A stretch of 64,000 nucleotides of DNA. It comes from Paraburkholderia sp. BL10I2N1 (GTDB lineage: Bacteria > Pseudomonadota > Gammaproteobacteria > Burkholderiales > Burkholderiaceae). The DNA lies in contig NZ_SNWA01000001.1 in the NCBI RefSeq assembly GCF_004361815.1, positions 992,001-1,056,000 on the forward strand, written 5' to 3'. Numbering within the stretch: position 1 is the stretch's first letter; every line of letters starts with the position of its first letter. Of the stretch, positions 32,440 through 41,455 are shown in pieces. The notes beneath the pieces are model-generated. The model did no database searches. It saw only the letters and a program-made list of their open reading frames with translations, and was not told the DNA's origin. A program made the translations under genes and the position numbers.

Positions 32440-32514
32440 ATGTTTCTGAATAAAAAACGGAGTCTGAGCAGCATCGACCGGGGAGCCTGGCCCTGGCGTC
32501 GCTGGTCGCGCTAA
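32440..32514 (+). CDS. trpL: trp leader peptide (TrpL)
   Basis: 24-codon reading frame beginning ATG TTT CTG, 16 nt after gph, and ending GAWPWRRWSR. It contains Trp codons at positions 17, 19 and 22, an extreme enrichment for a residue of roughly 1 percent frequency, placed about 265 nt upstream of trpE. This is the layout of a ribosome-mediated attenuation leader: shortage of charged tRNA-Trp stalls the ribosome at these codons. No strong ribosome binding site is visible (GATAAGTCC lies at the expected distance). Confidence 0.8.
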   Translation: MFLNKKRSLSSIDRGAWPWRRWSR

Positions 32515-32524
32515 CCTCACCCGA

Positions 32525-32559
32525 GGTACGCTGAAGCTCGTCTTCGGCACCCGTTTTTT
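32525..32559 (+). terminator. Attenuator-like intrinsic terminator before trpE
   Basis: Stem GCTGAAG / CTTCGGC (one G-T pair) around a CTCGT loop, extended by GGT / ACC, then CG and a run of six T. It begins 11 nt after the trpL stop. A competing small hairpin ACCTC / GAGGT (32514-32527) overlaps the base of this stem, which would allow mutually exclusive structures. Strong match to a trp attenuator. Confidence 0.75.
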
Positions 32560-32778
32560 ACTTCGCTGCGCTCCTGCGCGCTTCCCGTTACAAACTGCTG
32601 CAGTGTTTCATCTGGCCATCGTTGTGTCACGTGACCCTGCGCGCATCTCGGGACAGCACGCGCCGATCGGTCTCTCCGTGTCGCAAGACAAAGACCGCCT
32701 GACCGGCAGCGCGACGCCCCCGCTTTGTCCGACGCACACCTCACGCGCTGCTGCCGGACGCTCGAACAGGATCGGAAC

Positions 32779-34272
32779 ATGACCGAACTCGAATTTCAGT
32801 CCCTCGCGAACGAGGGCTACAACCGAATCCCGATGATCGCCGAGGCGCTCGCCGATCTCGAAACCCCGTTGTCGCTCTACCTGAAGCTCGCGCAACCCGA
32901 GCGCAACGGCGCCAACTCCTTCCTGCTGGAATCGGTAGTGGGTGGCGAGCGGTTCGGACGCTATTCGTTCATCGGCCTGCCGGCTCGCACGCTCCTGCGC
33001 ACCCGAAATGGCGTGTCCGAAGTGGTAAGAGATGGCAAGGTCGTCGAAACGCACGAAGGCGATCCGCTCGATTTCATCCAGCAGTTCCAGGCTCGCTTCA
33101 AGGTCGCGCAACGCCCTGGCCTGCCGCGCTTCAGTGGCGGTCTGGCTGGCTATTTCGGCTATGACGCGGTGCGCTACATCGAGAAAAAACTCGCGCACAC
33201 TGCACCGCCGGACGACCTCGACCTGCCCGACATCCAGTTGCTCCTGACTGAAGAAGTCGCGGTAATCGACAACCTGGCGGGCAAGCTGTATCTGGTCGTG
33301 TACGCCGACCCGTCGACGCCCGAAGCCTACACCCGCGCGAAGCAGCGTCTGCGCGAACTGCGCCAGCGCCTGCGCACGACCGTTCAGCCGCCGGTGACGT
33401 CGGCAAGTGTGCGAACCGAGATTTACCGCGAATTCGCCAGGGACGATTACCTCGCCGCCGTGCGCAAGGCCAAGGAATACGTCGCAGCCGGCGAATTGAT
33501 GCAGGTTCAGGTCGGCCAACGTCTGACGAAACCGTATCGCGACAATCCGCTTTCGCTATATCGCGCGCTGCGTTCGCTCAACCCGTCGCCGTACATGTAC
33601 TACTACAACTTCGGCGATTTTCATGTGGTCGGCGCATCGCCGGAAATTCTGGTGCGCCAGGAAAAACGTGGCGAAGACCGCATCGTGACGATCCGCCCGC
33701 TCGCCGGCACGCGTCCGCGTGGCAACACGCCGGAACGCGACGCCGAACTCGCAACCGAACTGCTGAACGACCCGAAGGAAATCGCCGAACACGTCATGCT
33801 GATCGACCTCGCCCGTAACGACGTCGGCCGCATTGCGCAGATCGGTTCGGTTGCCGTGACCGACAAGATGGTCATCGAAAAGTACTCGCACGTGCAGCAC
33901 ATCGTGAGTTCGGTCGAAGGCAAGCTGAAGCCCGGCACGACCAATTTCGACGTGCTGCGCGCGACGTTCCCGGCCGGCACGCTGTCCGGCGCGCCGAAGG
34001 TTCGCGCGATGGAACTGATCGACGAACTCGAACCGGTGAAGCGCGGCCTGTACGGCGGTGCAGTCGGCTACCTGTCGTTCACTGGCGAAATGGATCTGGC
34101 GATCACGATCCGCACGGGCGTCATTCACAACGGCAATCTGTATGTGCAGGCGGCGGCCGGCATCGTCGCGGATTCGGTGCCTGAATCGGAATGGCAAGAG
34201 ACCGAGAACAAGGCTCGCGCAGTGCTGCGTGCCGCCGAGCAGGTGCAGGACGGCCTCGATAGCGACTTCTGA
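32779..34272 (+). CDS. trpE: Anthranilate synthase component I
   Basis: Chorismate-using subunit of anthranilate synthase, first committed step to tryptophan. The 497-residue protein has the N-terminal segment [20 protein letters not shown], which corresponds to the L-x-x-S feedback-inhibition region, and the chorismate-binding domain: [48 protein letters not shown] and [10 protein letters not shown]. The ATG follows the AGGATCGGAAC ribosome binding site. trpG does not follow directly but lies 4.7 kb downstream. Confidence 0.96.
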   Translation: MTELEFQSLANEGYNRIPMIAEALADLETPLSLYLKLAQPERNGANSFLLESVVGGERFGRYSFIGLPARTLLRTRNGVSEVVRDGKVVETHEGDPLDFIQQFQARFKVAQRPGLPRFSGGLAGYFGYDAVRYIEKKLAHTAPPDDLDLPDIQLLLTEEVAVIDNLAGKLYLVVYADPSTPEAYTRAKQRLRELRQRLRTTVQPPVTSASVRTEIYREFARDDYLAAVRKAKEYVAAGELMQVQVGQRLTKPYRDNPLSLYRALRSLNPSPYMYYYNFGDFHVVGASPEILVRQEKRGEDRIVTIRPLAGTRPRGNTPERDAELATELLNDPKEIAEHVMLIDLARNDVGRIAQIGSVAVTDKMVIEKYSHVQHIVSSVEGKLKPGTTNFDVLRATFPAGTLSGAPKVRAMELIDELEPVKRGLYGGAVGYLSFTGEMDLAITIRTGVIHNGNLYVQAAAGIVADSVPESEWQETENKARAVLRAAEQVQDGLDSDF

Positions 34273-35562
34273 CCACAGACAGACCACGCCGGGGATGATC
34301 GACAGCGATCATCCGCGTTGCGGCCTATCCAGCAACATGCAATCGCTCATTCAGTCAGGGAGCCGCTGAGCCGCCCGGCTGCTGGCTCCTGCGGTGTCGT
34401 CAAACGAGACAGCAGGCGCGGGCAAATCTTCCGCGCATGCTGCAAGGCGCAAGGCGGCACAATGGCGGTCAGCCAGGACCGGCTTTAGCCCCCGGCCCGC
34501 CGGATCTGCATCTGCTCGAAAGCATCGACGATACGCTGCACAAAAGCGTTCTTGTGAGCAATCACGCCGTCGGCGTCTTCGCGATGAACCAGCATGGTCG
34601 CGTTGGCTTCGAACACGAGTACCCGCCCGTCCGGAAGCAACGTGAAGTCGATCCCGCAGTAGTCGAGACCGAGACGCCGGCCAATCCCGACAATCGCGTT
34701 CATCGCCAGTTCGCCAAGCACCCCGCGCGCATCTTCCAGAAAGCGCCGCTCTTCGTCGATCTTCCACTGATGTCCGGTCATGTCGGCAGACACGTAATGC
34801 ACGATCCAGTGCGGCGAAATGGCAAGATGATAGGCATACGGCTCGCCATCGACGAACACGATGCGGTACTTGCGGCAGAAGCCGTCGGCACTTCGGAAGT
34901 CGTGGTACTGCGTCACATAGCATGGTTCACCCAGGGTCGCGATCGCGGACCACAGCGCGTCCAGCGACGTTTGCAGCGTGAGCCCATCCCCGCCGTGGGT
35001 CGCAAGCGGACGCATCAGCAGCGGAAACGCGAGGCCCTCTCCGGCAAGGCGGGTCGCGAGCGCGGTGGACGACGCAGGCGTATCGTCAATGCGCATGCAC
35101 GGCGGCACAACGACGTTGTCGAGGCCCGCAAGCAACAGCGCAGTCCGATGCCGCTGGGTTCGCGCCACAAGGTCGGGGCGGTTGATCACGGGCCGGCCGC
35201 AGCGCTGCGTCAGTTTCTCGAGACGCCGCGTCAAAGGCTGCGCGATGTCCGGTTCGCCGATCGCGTTGAACACGAGGTCGAACGGTGGCAACTGCGCGTC
35301 TTCCGCCTCGTCGGCGTAATCTATCGCGTACTTGATGCGGGACGCTGTCCCACTCCCAAGCAGCGTATCAAAGGGAACATTGCCCAACGCGCGCCCCGAG
35401 CACAGGATCAACAACTGCCGCCGCGGCTGCTGCACCGGTTCGATGAATACACGCTGCAGACTGTACGCACGCGTGCGATGCCTCTCCCCTTCGTCCGTCT
35501 GGCCCTCCGCCAGCAGGATCGCCGCCAGGTTTTGATGCGCAATCGCAAGATCGGCATGAACC

Positions 35563-35576
35563 CTCAAAGCGTATCG
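35563..35576. repeat. Direct repeat (target duplication), left copy
   Basis: CTCAAAGCGTATCG, identical over 14 bases to the copy at 36967-36980. It abuts the element's left end TGTACCGG. The bases on either side of the two copies differ, so the duplication is exactly 14 bp. Confidence 0.85.
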
Positions 35577-35613
35577 TGTACCGGCTCCGGTTGTCTGGAC
35601 ACGCTTTTGCAGC

Positions 35614-36513
35614 TCAGGCGGCCAGCTTCATCAGCCGTTCCTGACGGGCTTCGAGGGGTGATTTGAAGCCCAACTTTTCAAGACGCCAGTCGCGATTGTA
35701 TCGATCCTTGAACGCGATGGCGGCGGCACGAACTTCCTCCAGGTTTTTGAAGATGCGTCCATGAATAGCCTGTTCCTTCATTGTCCGGTTGAATCGCTCG
35801 GCGACGCCGTTGGTCTGGGGTTCGGCGACGAAGGCATAGCTCGGCGCGATGCCCCAGAACCGGATCTGGTTACGGAAGTCGTCCGACGTGTACTGCGAAC
35901 CGTGATCCATACGCAGCGACAGCCCGCGGCCCGCATCGGCGAGCACGGAACCGAATTCGTCCAGCAGCCCCTGGGAGATCGGCTCAAGGGCAGCAAAGCG
36001 GTCGCCAATCTTCGCGGCATGAATGCCGGTACACATGCCGTCGCAATGATCAACGGCCGAGAAGATCCACACCATGCCGTCGTCCACGGTCGCGATGCGC
36101 ACGCCGTCGGTGCCCCACATCTCATTCGGGCAATCGGTTGTGATCCGGCCATCGTGATGGTTGGGTTCGCCTCGCGCTTGCCGGTGCGGCGACAGCAGGC
36201 TGTGCTCGCGCATCAGTCGCAGCACGCGGGTCCGGGAGACCCGGATGTCGTGCAGGATACGCAAGCGCGCCCAGACCTTGCGATGCCCCTCGCCGATGAA
36301 GGGGGAAGCCACCAGATCGTCGCGGATGGCCTTCAGCAGGTCAGCATCGGGCATCTTCGGTTTCGGGCCGCGGCGGCCCGGGATGATCGGCACCACGTTG
36401 TCCGCTGTCCTCGCGCGGACAGCATAGATCGTCGAGCGGGGGAATCCGAGCACCTGGCAAACCCGTTGCAATCCAAAGGGCTTGTTCGCACTAACGGAGA
36501 TCGCGCGGCTCAT
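35614..36513 (-). CDS. IS3-family transposase OrfB (DDE catalytic subunit)
   Basis: 299-residue protein with an N-terminal HTH-like segment (QRVCQVLGFPRSTIYAVR). An rve integrase core carries the catalytic triad: D in EMWGTDGVRIAT, D in SLRMDHGSQYTSDDF and E in NGVAERFNRTMKE, with the usual D-D-35-E spacing between the last two. The C-terminus has the YNRDWRLEKLGFKSPLEAR pattern seen in IS3 transposases. Its ATG overlaps the orfA stop as ATGA, so it may be made by re-initiation or as an OrfAB fusion by frameshift. Confidence 0.92.
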   Translation of the reverse strand: MSRAISVSANKPFGLQRVCQVLGFPRSTIYAVRARTADNVVPIIPGRRGPKPKMPDADLLKAIRDDLVASPFIGEGHRKVWARLRILHDIRVSRTRVLRLMREHSLLSPHRQARGEPNHHDGRITTDCPNEMWGTDGVRIATVDDGMVWIFSAVDHCDGMCTGIHAAKIGDRFAALEPISQGLLDEFGSVLADAGRGLSLRMDHGSQYTSDDFRNQIRFWGIAPSYAFVAEPQTNGVAERFNRTMKEQAIHGRIFKNLEEVRAAAIAFKDRYNRDWRLEKLGFKSPLEARQERLMKLAA

Positions 36514-36899
36514 GTCGACGATCTCCGAGCGGTCAAAGGGCGACGGGCCTGCAGTTCACGTTCCTTGCGCAGGATCTCGTTTTCCATAGACAACTCGCCG
36601 ACGCGCCGCACGGCGTCATTGAGCCGGGCTTCCAGGGGATCGCTGGTGCGTGCCTTCAGGCCGGCCTCCATGCCGGCCAGTGCCAGCTCACGCCATTGCT
36701 CGAGCACGGCGATCGTCACACCGACTTCACGGGACACGGCGTCGACGGGTTCGCCACGCAGCAACCGAAGCACCACGCCGCGTTTGCGACCGGTCGACCA
36801 ACGCTTGACTTCGGCGGCGCCAGAGGCGCTTCCAGTCGCGCTACGCGCTCCTTCCAGCGCCTCTGGCGCAACCCCGTTTACATCTGTTTTCTTCAACAT
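36510..36899 (-). CDS. IS3-family transposase OrfA (helix-turn-helix subunit)
   Basis: 129-residue protein with an HTH domain (VVLRLLRGEPVDAVSREVGVTIAVLEQWRE) and a C-terminal leucine-zipper-like helix (VGELSMENEILRKERELQ), which is the OrfA layout. I chose the ATG of MLKKTDVN, preceded by GGAG; a GTG eight codons upstream is possible. It overlaps orfB by 4 nt. Confidence 0.85.
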   Translation of the reverse strand: MLKKTDVNGVAPEALEGARSATGSASGAAEVKRWSTGRKRGVVLRLLRGEPVDAVSREVGVTIAVLEQWRELALAGMEAGLKARTSDPLEARLNDAVRRVGELSMENEILRKERELQARRPLTARRSST

Positions 36900-36966
36900 C
36901 AACAACTCCAGTTTGGGACCCACGTTTTACCCCAAATCTGTGTCCAGAAAAACAGGAGGCGCGGCA

Positions 36967-36980
36967 CTCAAAGCGTATCG
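36967..36980. repeat. Direct repeat (target duplication), right copy
   Basis: CTCAAAGCGTATCG, identical to the copy at 35563-35576, adjacent to the element's right end GCGGCA. In the disrupted gene it encodes R-Y-A-L, which is present on both sides of the insertion. Confidence 0.85.
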
Positions 36981-37368
36981 ATACCAGCGCTTCGCCGCCG
37001 TGTGTTCGCCGTTCGCGTAGTACACGGTCGCGATGTTGTAGAGCGGGAGCGCGGTGATCGCCGGATCGGTGGAACCCGCCACGATCTCGTCGAATGTCAT
37101 GAGCGCGATCTGGTGCGCGAGCGTGCCCACTTCGTCATGCGCGGCTCGCAGCGCTTCGACCATCGCACGATGAAGCGCCATGTCGAGCGGGTCTGCGTCA
37201 AGCGCCTGCGCAACGGTTGCGAGCGCCGCTTGCCTGTCGCGCTGCTGATTGAGCTCCGACGGGTCGGAGACTGGCGTGGTCGCACAGTCGGACGGCACGT
37301 GGGCGGGGCTTGGGTCGGGTTTGAGGGAAAGCGTCATATCGATCCTCCGGTCCTCCATGACGACCGGT

Positions 37369-38463
37369 TCACGCGCGTTGCAGACAGAATTCCGTTAGCG
37401 CGTCACTCAGCGTATCGACGGCTTGCGGGGTGACCGCGTTATAGAGCGACGCACGCAGGCCGCCGAGCGAACGGTGCCCTTCCAGCCCGACTATGCCCTG
37501 CTCCCGTGCGGCAGCGATGAATTCGTCGTCGAGCCGGCTGTCGCCGAACGTGAATGCGACGTTCATCTGCGAGCGCCACGGGCGCTCGGCATGAATCGTG
37601 ACCACGTTGGCCAGCGCATCGAGCGTGTCGTACAGCCGCTTCGCTTTTCCTTCGTTGATTCGCTGCATCGCCTGTAAACCGCCGATGTCGAATCGCATCC
37701 AGCGCGTAATGAGCGTCAGCACATAGATGGCAAACACGGGCGGCGTGTTGTAGTTGGACCCGTGCAAAACGTGAGTGCGAAAGTCGAGGATGGCCGGCAA
37801 CCCGTCCGGGATCCGCTCCAGCAATCCGCGGTGTAGCACCGCGACGGTGACGCCCGCCGGTCCGAGGTTTTTCTGCGCGTGCGCGTAAATCATCGAGAAC
37901 CGGTCGGTGCACAACGGCTTCGACAGGAAGTCGGAGGACATATCGGTAATCAGCGGCGCCGATGCTGCGGTATCGCAGACCGGAAACTGCAAGCCCTCCA
38001 CGGTCTCGTTCGACACATAGTGGAGATAAGCAGCGCCGGGCGCGACGTCGAGGCGGTCGAGCGCGGGCAACTGCCGATATCCGGTCGCGCGGCCATCCCA
38101 TGCAACCTTGCGATGGGTCACTTTGGCGGCTTCGGCAGTCGCCCGATTGCTCCAGTAGCCGGAAGTCACGTATTCGGGCGGCGCCTTCGCGCGCGCAGCA
38201 AAGTTCATCGGAATCATCGCGAACTGCAGACTGCTGCCGCCCTGAAGAAACGTCACCGCGTAGTCGGCCGGGATGTCGAGCAGATGCCGCAGGTTCTGCT
38301 CGGCCTCGTCCAGAATCGCGCGGAACCAGTCCGACCGGTGACTCATGCCGAGCACGGGCAGGCCGGTTTCAGGCAACGCGACGATCGCGTCGCGTGTTTG
38401 CGCCAGCACCGCGTCCGGCAGCGCACCGGGACCGCCGGAAAAGTTCAGGGCGTTGTGGGTCAT
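37369..38463 (-). CDS. serC: SerC-like phosphoserine aminotransferase
   Basis: PLP-dependent class-V aminotransferase of 364 residues. The PLP lysine is K198 in AHAQKNLGPAG, with FLQGGSSLQFAMIPMN and TDMSSDFLS upstream, all classic SerC features. SerC converts 3-phosphohydroxypyruvate to phosphoserine and also acts in vitamin B6 synthesis. It sits between trpE and trpG on the opposite strand and is followed after 31 nt by the TPR/ATP-grasp gene, so the two form a unit. It may be a second copy next to a housekeeping serC elsewhere, or a relative with another substrate; this cannot be decided here. Confidence 0.88.
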   Translation of the reverse strand: MTHNALNFSGGPGALPDAVLAQTRDAIVALPETGLPVLGMSHRSDWFRAILDEAEQNLRHLLDIPADYAVTFLQGGSSLQFAMIPMNFAARAKAPPEYVTSGYWSNRATAEAAKVTHRKVAWDGRATGYRQLPALDRLDVAPGAAYLHYVSNETVEGLQFPVCDTAASAPLITDMSSDFLSKPLCTDRFSMIYAHAQKNLGPAGVTVAVLHRGLLERIPDGLPAILDFRTHVLHGSNYNTPPVFAIYVLTLITRWMRFDIGGLQAMQRINEGKAKRLYDTLDALANVVTIHAERPWRSQMNVAFTFGDSRLDDEFIAAAREQGIVGLEGHRSLGGLRASLYNAVTPQAVDTLSDALTEFCLQRA

Positions 38464-38977
38464 GGTCAGGTCGAAAGTCTTTAGTCAGGTTGATGTGGGC
38501 GCAATGAGGCAGATGCCGATAGAGCGGTCCGTATCGTCAGACTATCAGTGCCAGAGACTCGACAAAGGACGGAGGAAAGGACAGAAGCGCGGTCAATTCA
38601 GCGCCGCAGCCGCATTGGCTTTCGGACAGATGACACAATCTTCGCTTTCCTCCTGCAACGTGGCCCGCCCGTTCTGACCACTCTCCGCAGCGATGAACCC
38701 AACCCACTGAACCGTGACCACCCACGCGGGCCTGTAACCCACCCACCACCGCTTCTGTGCTGGTAGAATGAAATCATCATGCGACACAGCAGCCGATTCC
38801 CCTCCGTTCTCCTCTTCTTCGCCTGGCGTTAAGCCAGCCGAGTTCTCACACGCCCTGCGCGGGCATCCCCCATCTGCATGGGGTCAAACAGGAATGGGTT
38901 GAAATCCGGGTGAAAAATCACGCCCGATGCCCTCAGAATCTGCAAACTCCACTACTTTCAATAAGTTAGGAGCAATC
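38464..38977. other. 514-nt divergent intergenic region between serC and trpG
   Basis: Holds presumed promoters for both directions. A TAGAAT box at 38764-38769 points to trpG. A candidate 17-codon leader lies at 38779-38832. Two hairpins follow: GCCC / GGGC at about 38859-38871, and CCCCAT / ATGGGG around CTGC just downstream. No T-run follows them. I see no full-length gene. Confidence 0.5.
38779..38832 (+). CDS. Candidate leader peptide upstream of trpG
   Basis: Short frame encoding MRHSSRFPSVLLFFAWR then TAA, about 145 nt before trpG. It is Phe-rich with one Trp next to its end. It starts about 10 nt after a TAGAAT -10-like box, so the transcript would be almost leaderless. GC-rich hairpins follow in the untranslated region. 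The layout recalls amino-acid attenuation leaders, but there is only one Trp codon and no clear terminator, so this is tentative. Confidence 0.35.
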   Translation: MRHSSRFPSVLLFFAWR

Positions 38978-39580
38978 ATGCTGCTCATGATCGACAACTA
39001 CGACTCGTTCACCTATAACCTGGTCCAGTACTTCGGCGAACTCGGCGAAGACGTAGAGACCTACCGCAACGACGAAATCACCCTCGACGAGATCGCAAAG
39101 CTCAATCCCGAGCGCATCTGCCTGTCGCCTGGACCGAGCAATCCGCAACACGCGGGCATCACGCTCGACGTGCTACGCAGGTTTTCGGGCACGATTCCGA
39201 TTCTCGGCGTATGCCTCGGCCATCAGGCGATCGGCGAAGCGTTCGGCGGGCGCGTCGTGCGCGCGCAGACCATCATGCACGGCAAGGTGAGCCAGATCGA
39301 AACCGACTGCAAAGGCGTGTTCGCCGACCTGCCGAAGCATTTCACCGTGACGCGCTACCATTCGCTCGCCATCGAGCGCGAGTCGCTGCCTGACTGTCTC
39401 GAGGTGTCGGCCTGGACCGACGACGGCGAGATCATGGGCGTGCGTCACAAGGAACTGGCCGTCGAAGGCGTGCAGTTCCACCCGGAATCGATCCTGTCCG
39501 AACACGGCCATGCACTGCTCGAAAACTTCGTGAAGCAGTCGAAGCTCGTCCACGCTGGCGCGGCCCACCGCAACGCCTGA
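38978..39580 (+). CDS. trpG: Anthranilate synthase component II (glutamine amidotransferase)
   Basis: Class-I glutamine amidotransferase (200 residues) supplying ammonia to TrpE. The catalytic triad is C79 in ILGVCLGHQ and the His/Glu of [10 protein letters not shown]. The N-terminal [18 protein letters not shown] is diagnostic. TTAGGAG precedes the ATG. It starts the trpG-trpD-trpC unit, with trpD beginning 17 nt after its stop. It may double as PabA, as in many bacteria. Confidence 0.96.
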   Translation: MLLMIDNYDSFTYNLVQYFGELGEDVETYRNDEITLDEIAKLNPERICLSPGPSNPQHAGITLDVLRRFSGTIPILGVCLGHQAIGEAFGGRVVRAQTIMHGKVSQIETDCKGVFADLPKHFTVTRYHSLAIERESLPDCLEVSAWTDDGEIMGVRHKELAVEGVQFHPESILSEHGHALLENFVKQSKLVHAGAAHRNA

Positions 39581-39597
39581 AGAAAAGAGGAAACAAC

Positions 39598-40629
39598 ATG
39601 TCGATCACTCCGCAGGAAGCGTTGCAGCGCACGATCGAGCATCGTGAAATTTTCCACGACGAAATGCTGCATCTGATGCGTCTCATCATGCGCGGCGAAC
39701 TCTCGCCGGTGATGTCGTCGGCGATCATCACGGGCTTGCGCGTCAAAAAAGAGACCATCGGCGAAATCACGGCCGCCGCCACCGTGATGCGTGAATTCGC
39801 CAGACAGGTCGAAGTGAAGGACAACTCGAACTTCGTCGATATTGTCGGCACCGGCGGCGACGGCTCGCACACCTTCAATATCTCGACGGCCACCATGTTC
39901 GTCACGGCCGCTGCGGGCGCGAAGGTCGCGAAGCACGGCAATCGCGGCGTGTCGAGCAAGTCGGGCAGCGCCGACGTCCTCGAGGCGCTCGGCGTCAATA
40001 TCGATCTGCAGCCCGAGCAGGTGGCGGCATCGATCGCTGAAACCGGCATGGGTTTCATGTTCGCGCCGAACCACCATCCGGCAATGAAGAACATCGCGCC
40101 GGTGCGTCGCGAACTCGGCGTGCGGACCATCTTCAACATACTCGGGCCGCTGACTAACCCGGCCGGCGCGCCGAACCAGTTAATGGGCGTCTTCCATCCG
40201 GATCTCGTCGGCATCCAGGTGCGCGTGATGCAGCGGCTTGGCGCAAAGCACGTGCTGGTCGTCTACGGCATGGACGGCATGGACGAGGTTTCGCTCGGCG
40301 CGGCCACCCAGGTCGGCGAACTGCGCGACGGCGAGGTTCATGAGTACGAGATCCATCCGGAAGACTTCGGCATGCAGATGGTGTCGAACCGGACGCTGAA
40401 AGTTGCCAATGCCAGCGAATCGAAGGTCATGCTGCTCGAAGCGCTCGATAACAAACCGGGCGTCGCGCGCGAGATCGTCGTGCTGAACTCAGGCACGGCG
40501 CTGTACTCGGCAAACGTGGTGGCGTCGATTGCGGACGGCATCCAGATCGCACGCGAAACGATCGCGAGCGGCCGCGCGCGCGCGAAGGTCGATGAACTGG
40601 TGCGCTTTACCCAGCAATTCAAGCAGTAA
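39598..40629 (+). CDS. trpD: Anthranilate phosphoribosyltransferase
   Basis: Transfers phosphoribose from PRPP to anthranilate. The 343-residue protein has the PRPP loop GTGGDGS (84-90), [21 protein letters not shown] and [25 protein letters not shown] lies before the ATG. It is tightly packed between trpG and trpC. Confidence 0.97.
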   Translation: MSITPQEALQRTIEHREIFHDEMLHLMRLIMRGELSPVMSSAIITGLRVKKETIGEITAAATVMREFARQVEVKDNSNFVDIVGTGGDGSHTFNISTATMFVTAAAGAKVAKHGNRGVSSKSGSADVLEALGVNIDLQPEQVAASIAETGMGFMFAPNHHPAMKNIAPVRRELGVRTIFNILGPLTNPAGAPNQLMGVFHPDLVGIQVRVMQRLGAKHVLVVYGMDGMDEVSLGAATQVGELRDGEVHEYEIHPEDFGMQMVSNRTLKVANASESKVMLLEALDNKPGVAREIVVLNSGTALYSANVVASIADGIQIARETIASGRARAKVDELVRFTQQFKQ

Positions 40630-40648
40630 TTTCTGTATCGGGACACCC

Positions 40649-41434
40649 ATGAGCGATATTCTGGAACGCATTATCGCGGTCAAGCGCGACGAAGTCCGCG
40701 CCGCGGAAATGAGCGCACCGCTCGAAGAACTGCGCCTTGAAGCATCGGCGCGCGACAAACGCGATTTCGTCGGCGCCTTGCGTGCAAAGCACGCGGCAGG
40801 TCAGGCTGCCGTGATCGCCGAAGTGAAAAAGGCGAGTCCGTCAAAGGGTGTAATGCGTGACCCTTTCGTGCCGGCCGACATCGCACGCTCGTACGCGAAG
40901 CACGGCGCGGCCTGCCTTTCCGTTCTCACCGATGTCCAGTTCTTCCAGGGCAGCGCCGCCTATCTGGAAGAAGCGCGCGCCGCGTGTGATCTGCCGGTGC
41001 TGCGCAAGGACTTCATCATCGATCCGTACCAGATCGTCGAAGCCCGGGCGATGGGCGCCGATGCGATCCTGCTGATCGCCGCCGCGCTCGAAACGTCGCA
41101 GATGCAGGATCTCGAAGCGTTCGCCCACTCGCTGGGGCTGGCGGTGCTCGTCGAAGTGCACGACAGGGACGAACTGATGGAAGCCCTCACGCTGAAGACG
41201 CCGCTCATCGGCATCAACAACCGCAATCTGCGCACCTTCGAAACGTCGATCGAAACGACAATCGGCATGCTCGAATCGATGCCTGACGACCGCATCGTCG
41301 TAACCGAATCCGGGATCCTGTCGCGCCTTGATGTGGAGCGGCTGCGGGCGATGGACGTGCATACATTCCTCGTCGGCGAGGCGTTCATGCGCGCGGAAGA
41401 ACCGGGCGCGGAACTCGCGCGGATGTTCTTCTGA
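40649..41434 (+). CDS. trpC: Indole-3-glycerol phosphate synthase
   Basis: TIM-barrel enzyme closing the indole ring (261 residues), a monofunctional TrpC not fused to Trp[53 protein letters not shown] and TESGILS are the classic segments. The ATG 19 nt after trpD matches the family; the longer frame into trpD is not real. Confidence 0.97.
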   Translation: MSDILERIIAVKRDEVRAAEMSAPLEELRLEASARDKRDFVGALRAKHAAGQAAVIAEVKKASPSKGVMRDPFVPADIARSYAKHGAACLSVLTDVQFFQGSAAYLEEARAACDLPVLRKDFIIDPYQIVEARAMGADAILLIAAALETSQMQDLEAFAHSLGLAVLVEVHDRDELMEALTLKTPLIGINNRNLRTFETSIETTIGMLESMPDDRIVVTESGILSRLDVERLRAMDVHTFLVGEAFMRAEEPGAELARMFF

Positions 41435-41455
41435 TCGAAGCGGACGAGGTGCGCG

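Larger units (their letters stand above)
35577..36966 (-). mobile_element. IS3-family insertion sequence, 1390 bp
   Basis: Bounded by TG...CA ends and imperfect inverted repeats of about 33 nt. Left TGTACCGGCTCCGGTT continues into TCTGGACAC; right, read inwards, TGCCGCGCCTCCTG also runs into TCTGGACAC. It carries two overlapping genes in the usual IS3 order (orfA then orfB) on the minus strand. The frames look intact, so the element may be active. The flanking duplication of 14 bp is longer than the 3-5 bp usual for IS3-family elements. Confidence 0.85.
34485..37337 (-). pseudogene. TPR/ATP-grasp protein gene interrupted by an insertion sequence
   Basis: The start ATG (MTLSL, after GGAGGATCGAT) lies 31 nt past the serC-like stop. 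Its 5' part (36981-37337) encodes helical TPR-like repeats and is cut after RWYRYAL by an IS3-type element. The 3' part (34485-35576) resumes in the same frame with RYALRVHADLAIAHQNLA. It continues into an ATP-grasp ligase domain: FPLLMRPLATHGGDG, then a C-terminal D-F ... VFEANAT metal site like RimK or D-Ala-D-Ala ligase. Removing the insertion plus one 14-bp repeat restores exactly 483 codons. The native function is unknown. The 3' part could in principle still be translated from an internal TTG. Confidence 0.85.

Noticed and set aside
35761..37020. Plus-strand frame of 419 codons spanning the insertion sequence and beyond
   Set aside because: It runs across the IS boundary and the disrupted gene, so it cannot be an old gene, and it is antisense to OrfA/OrfB.
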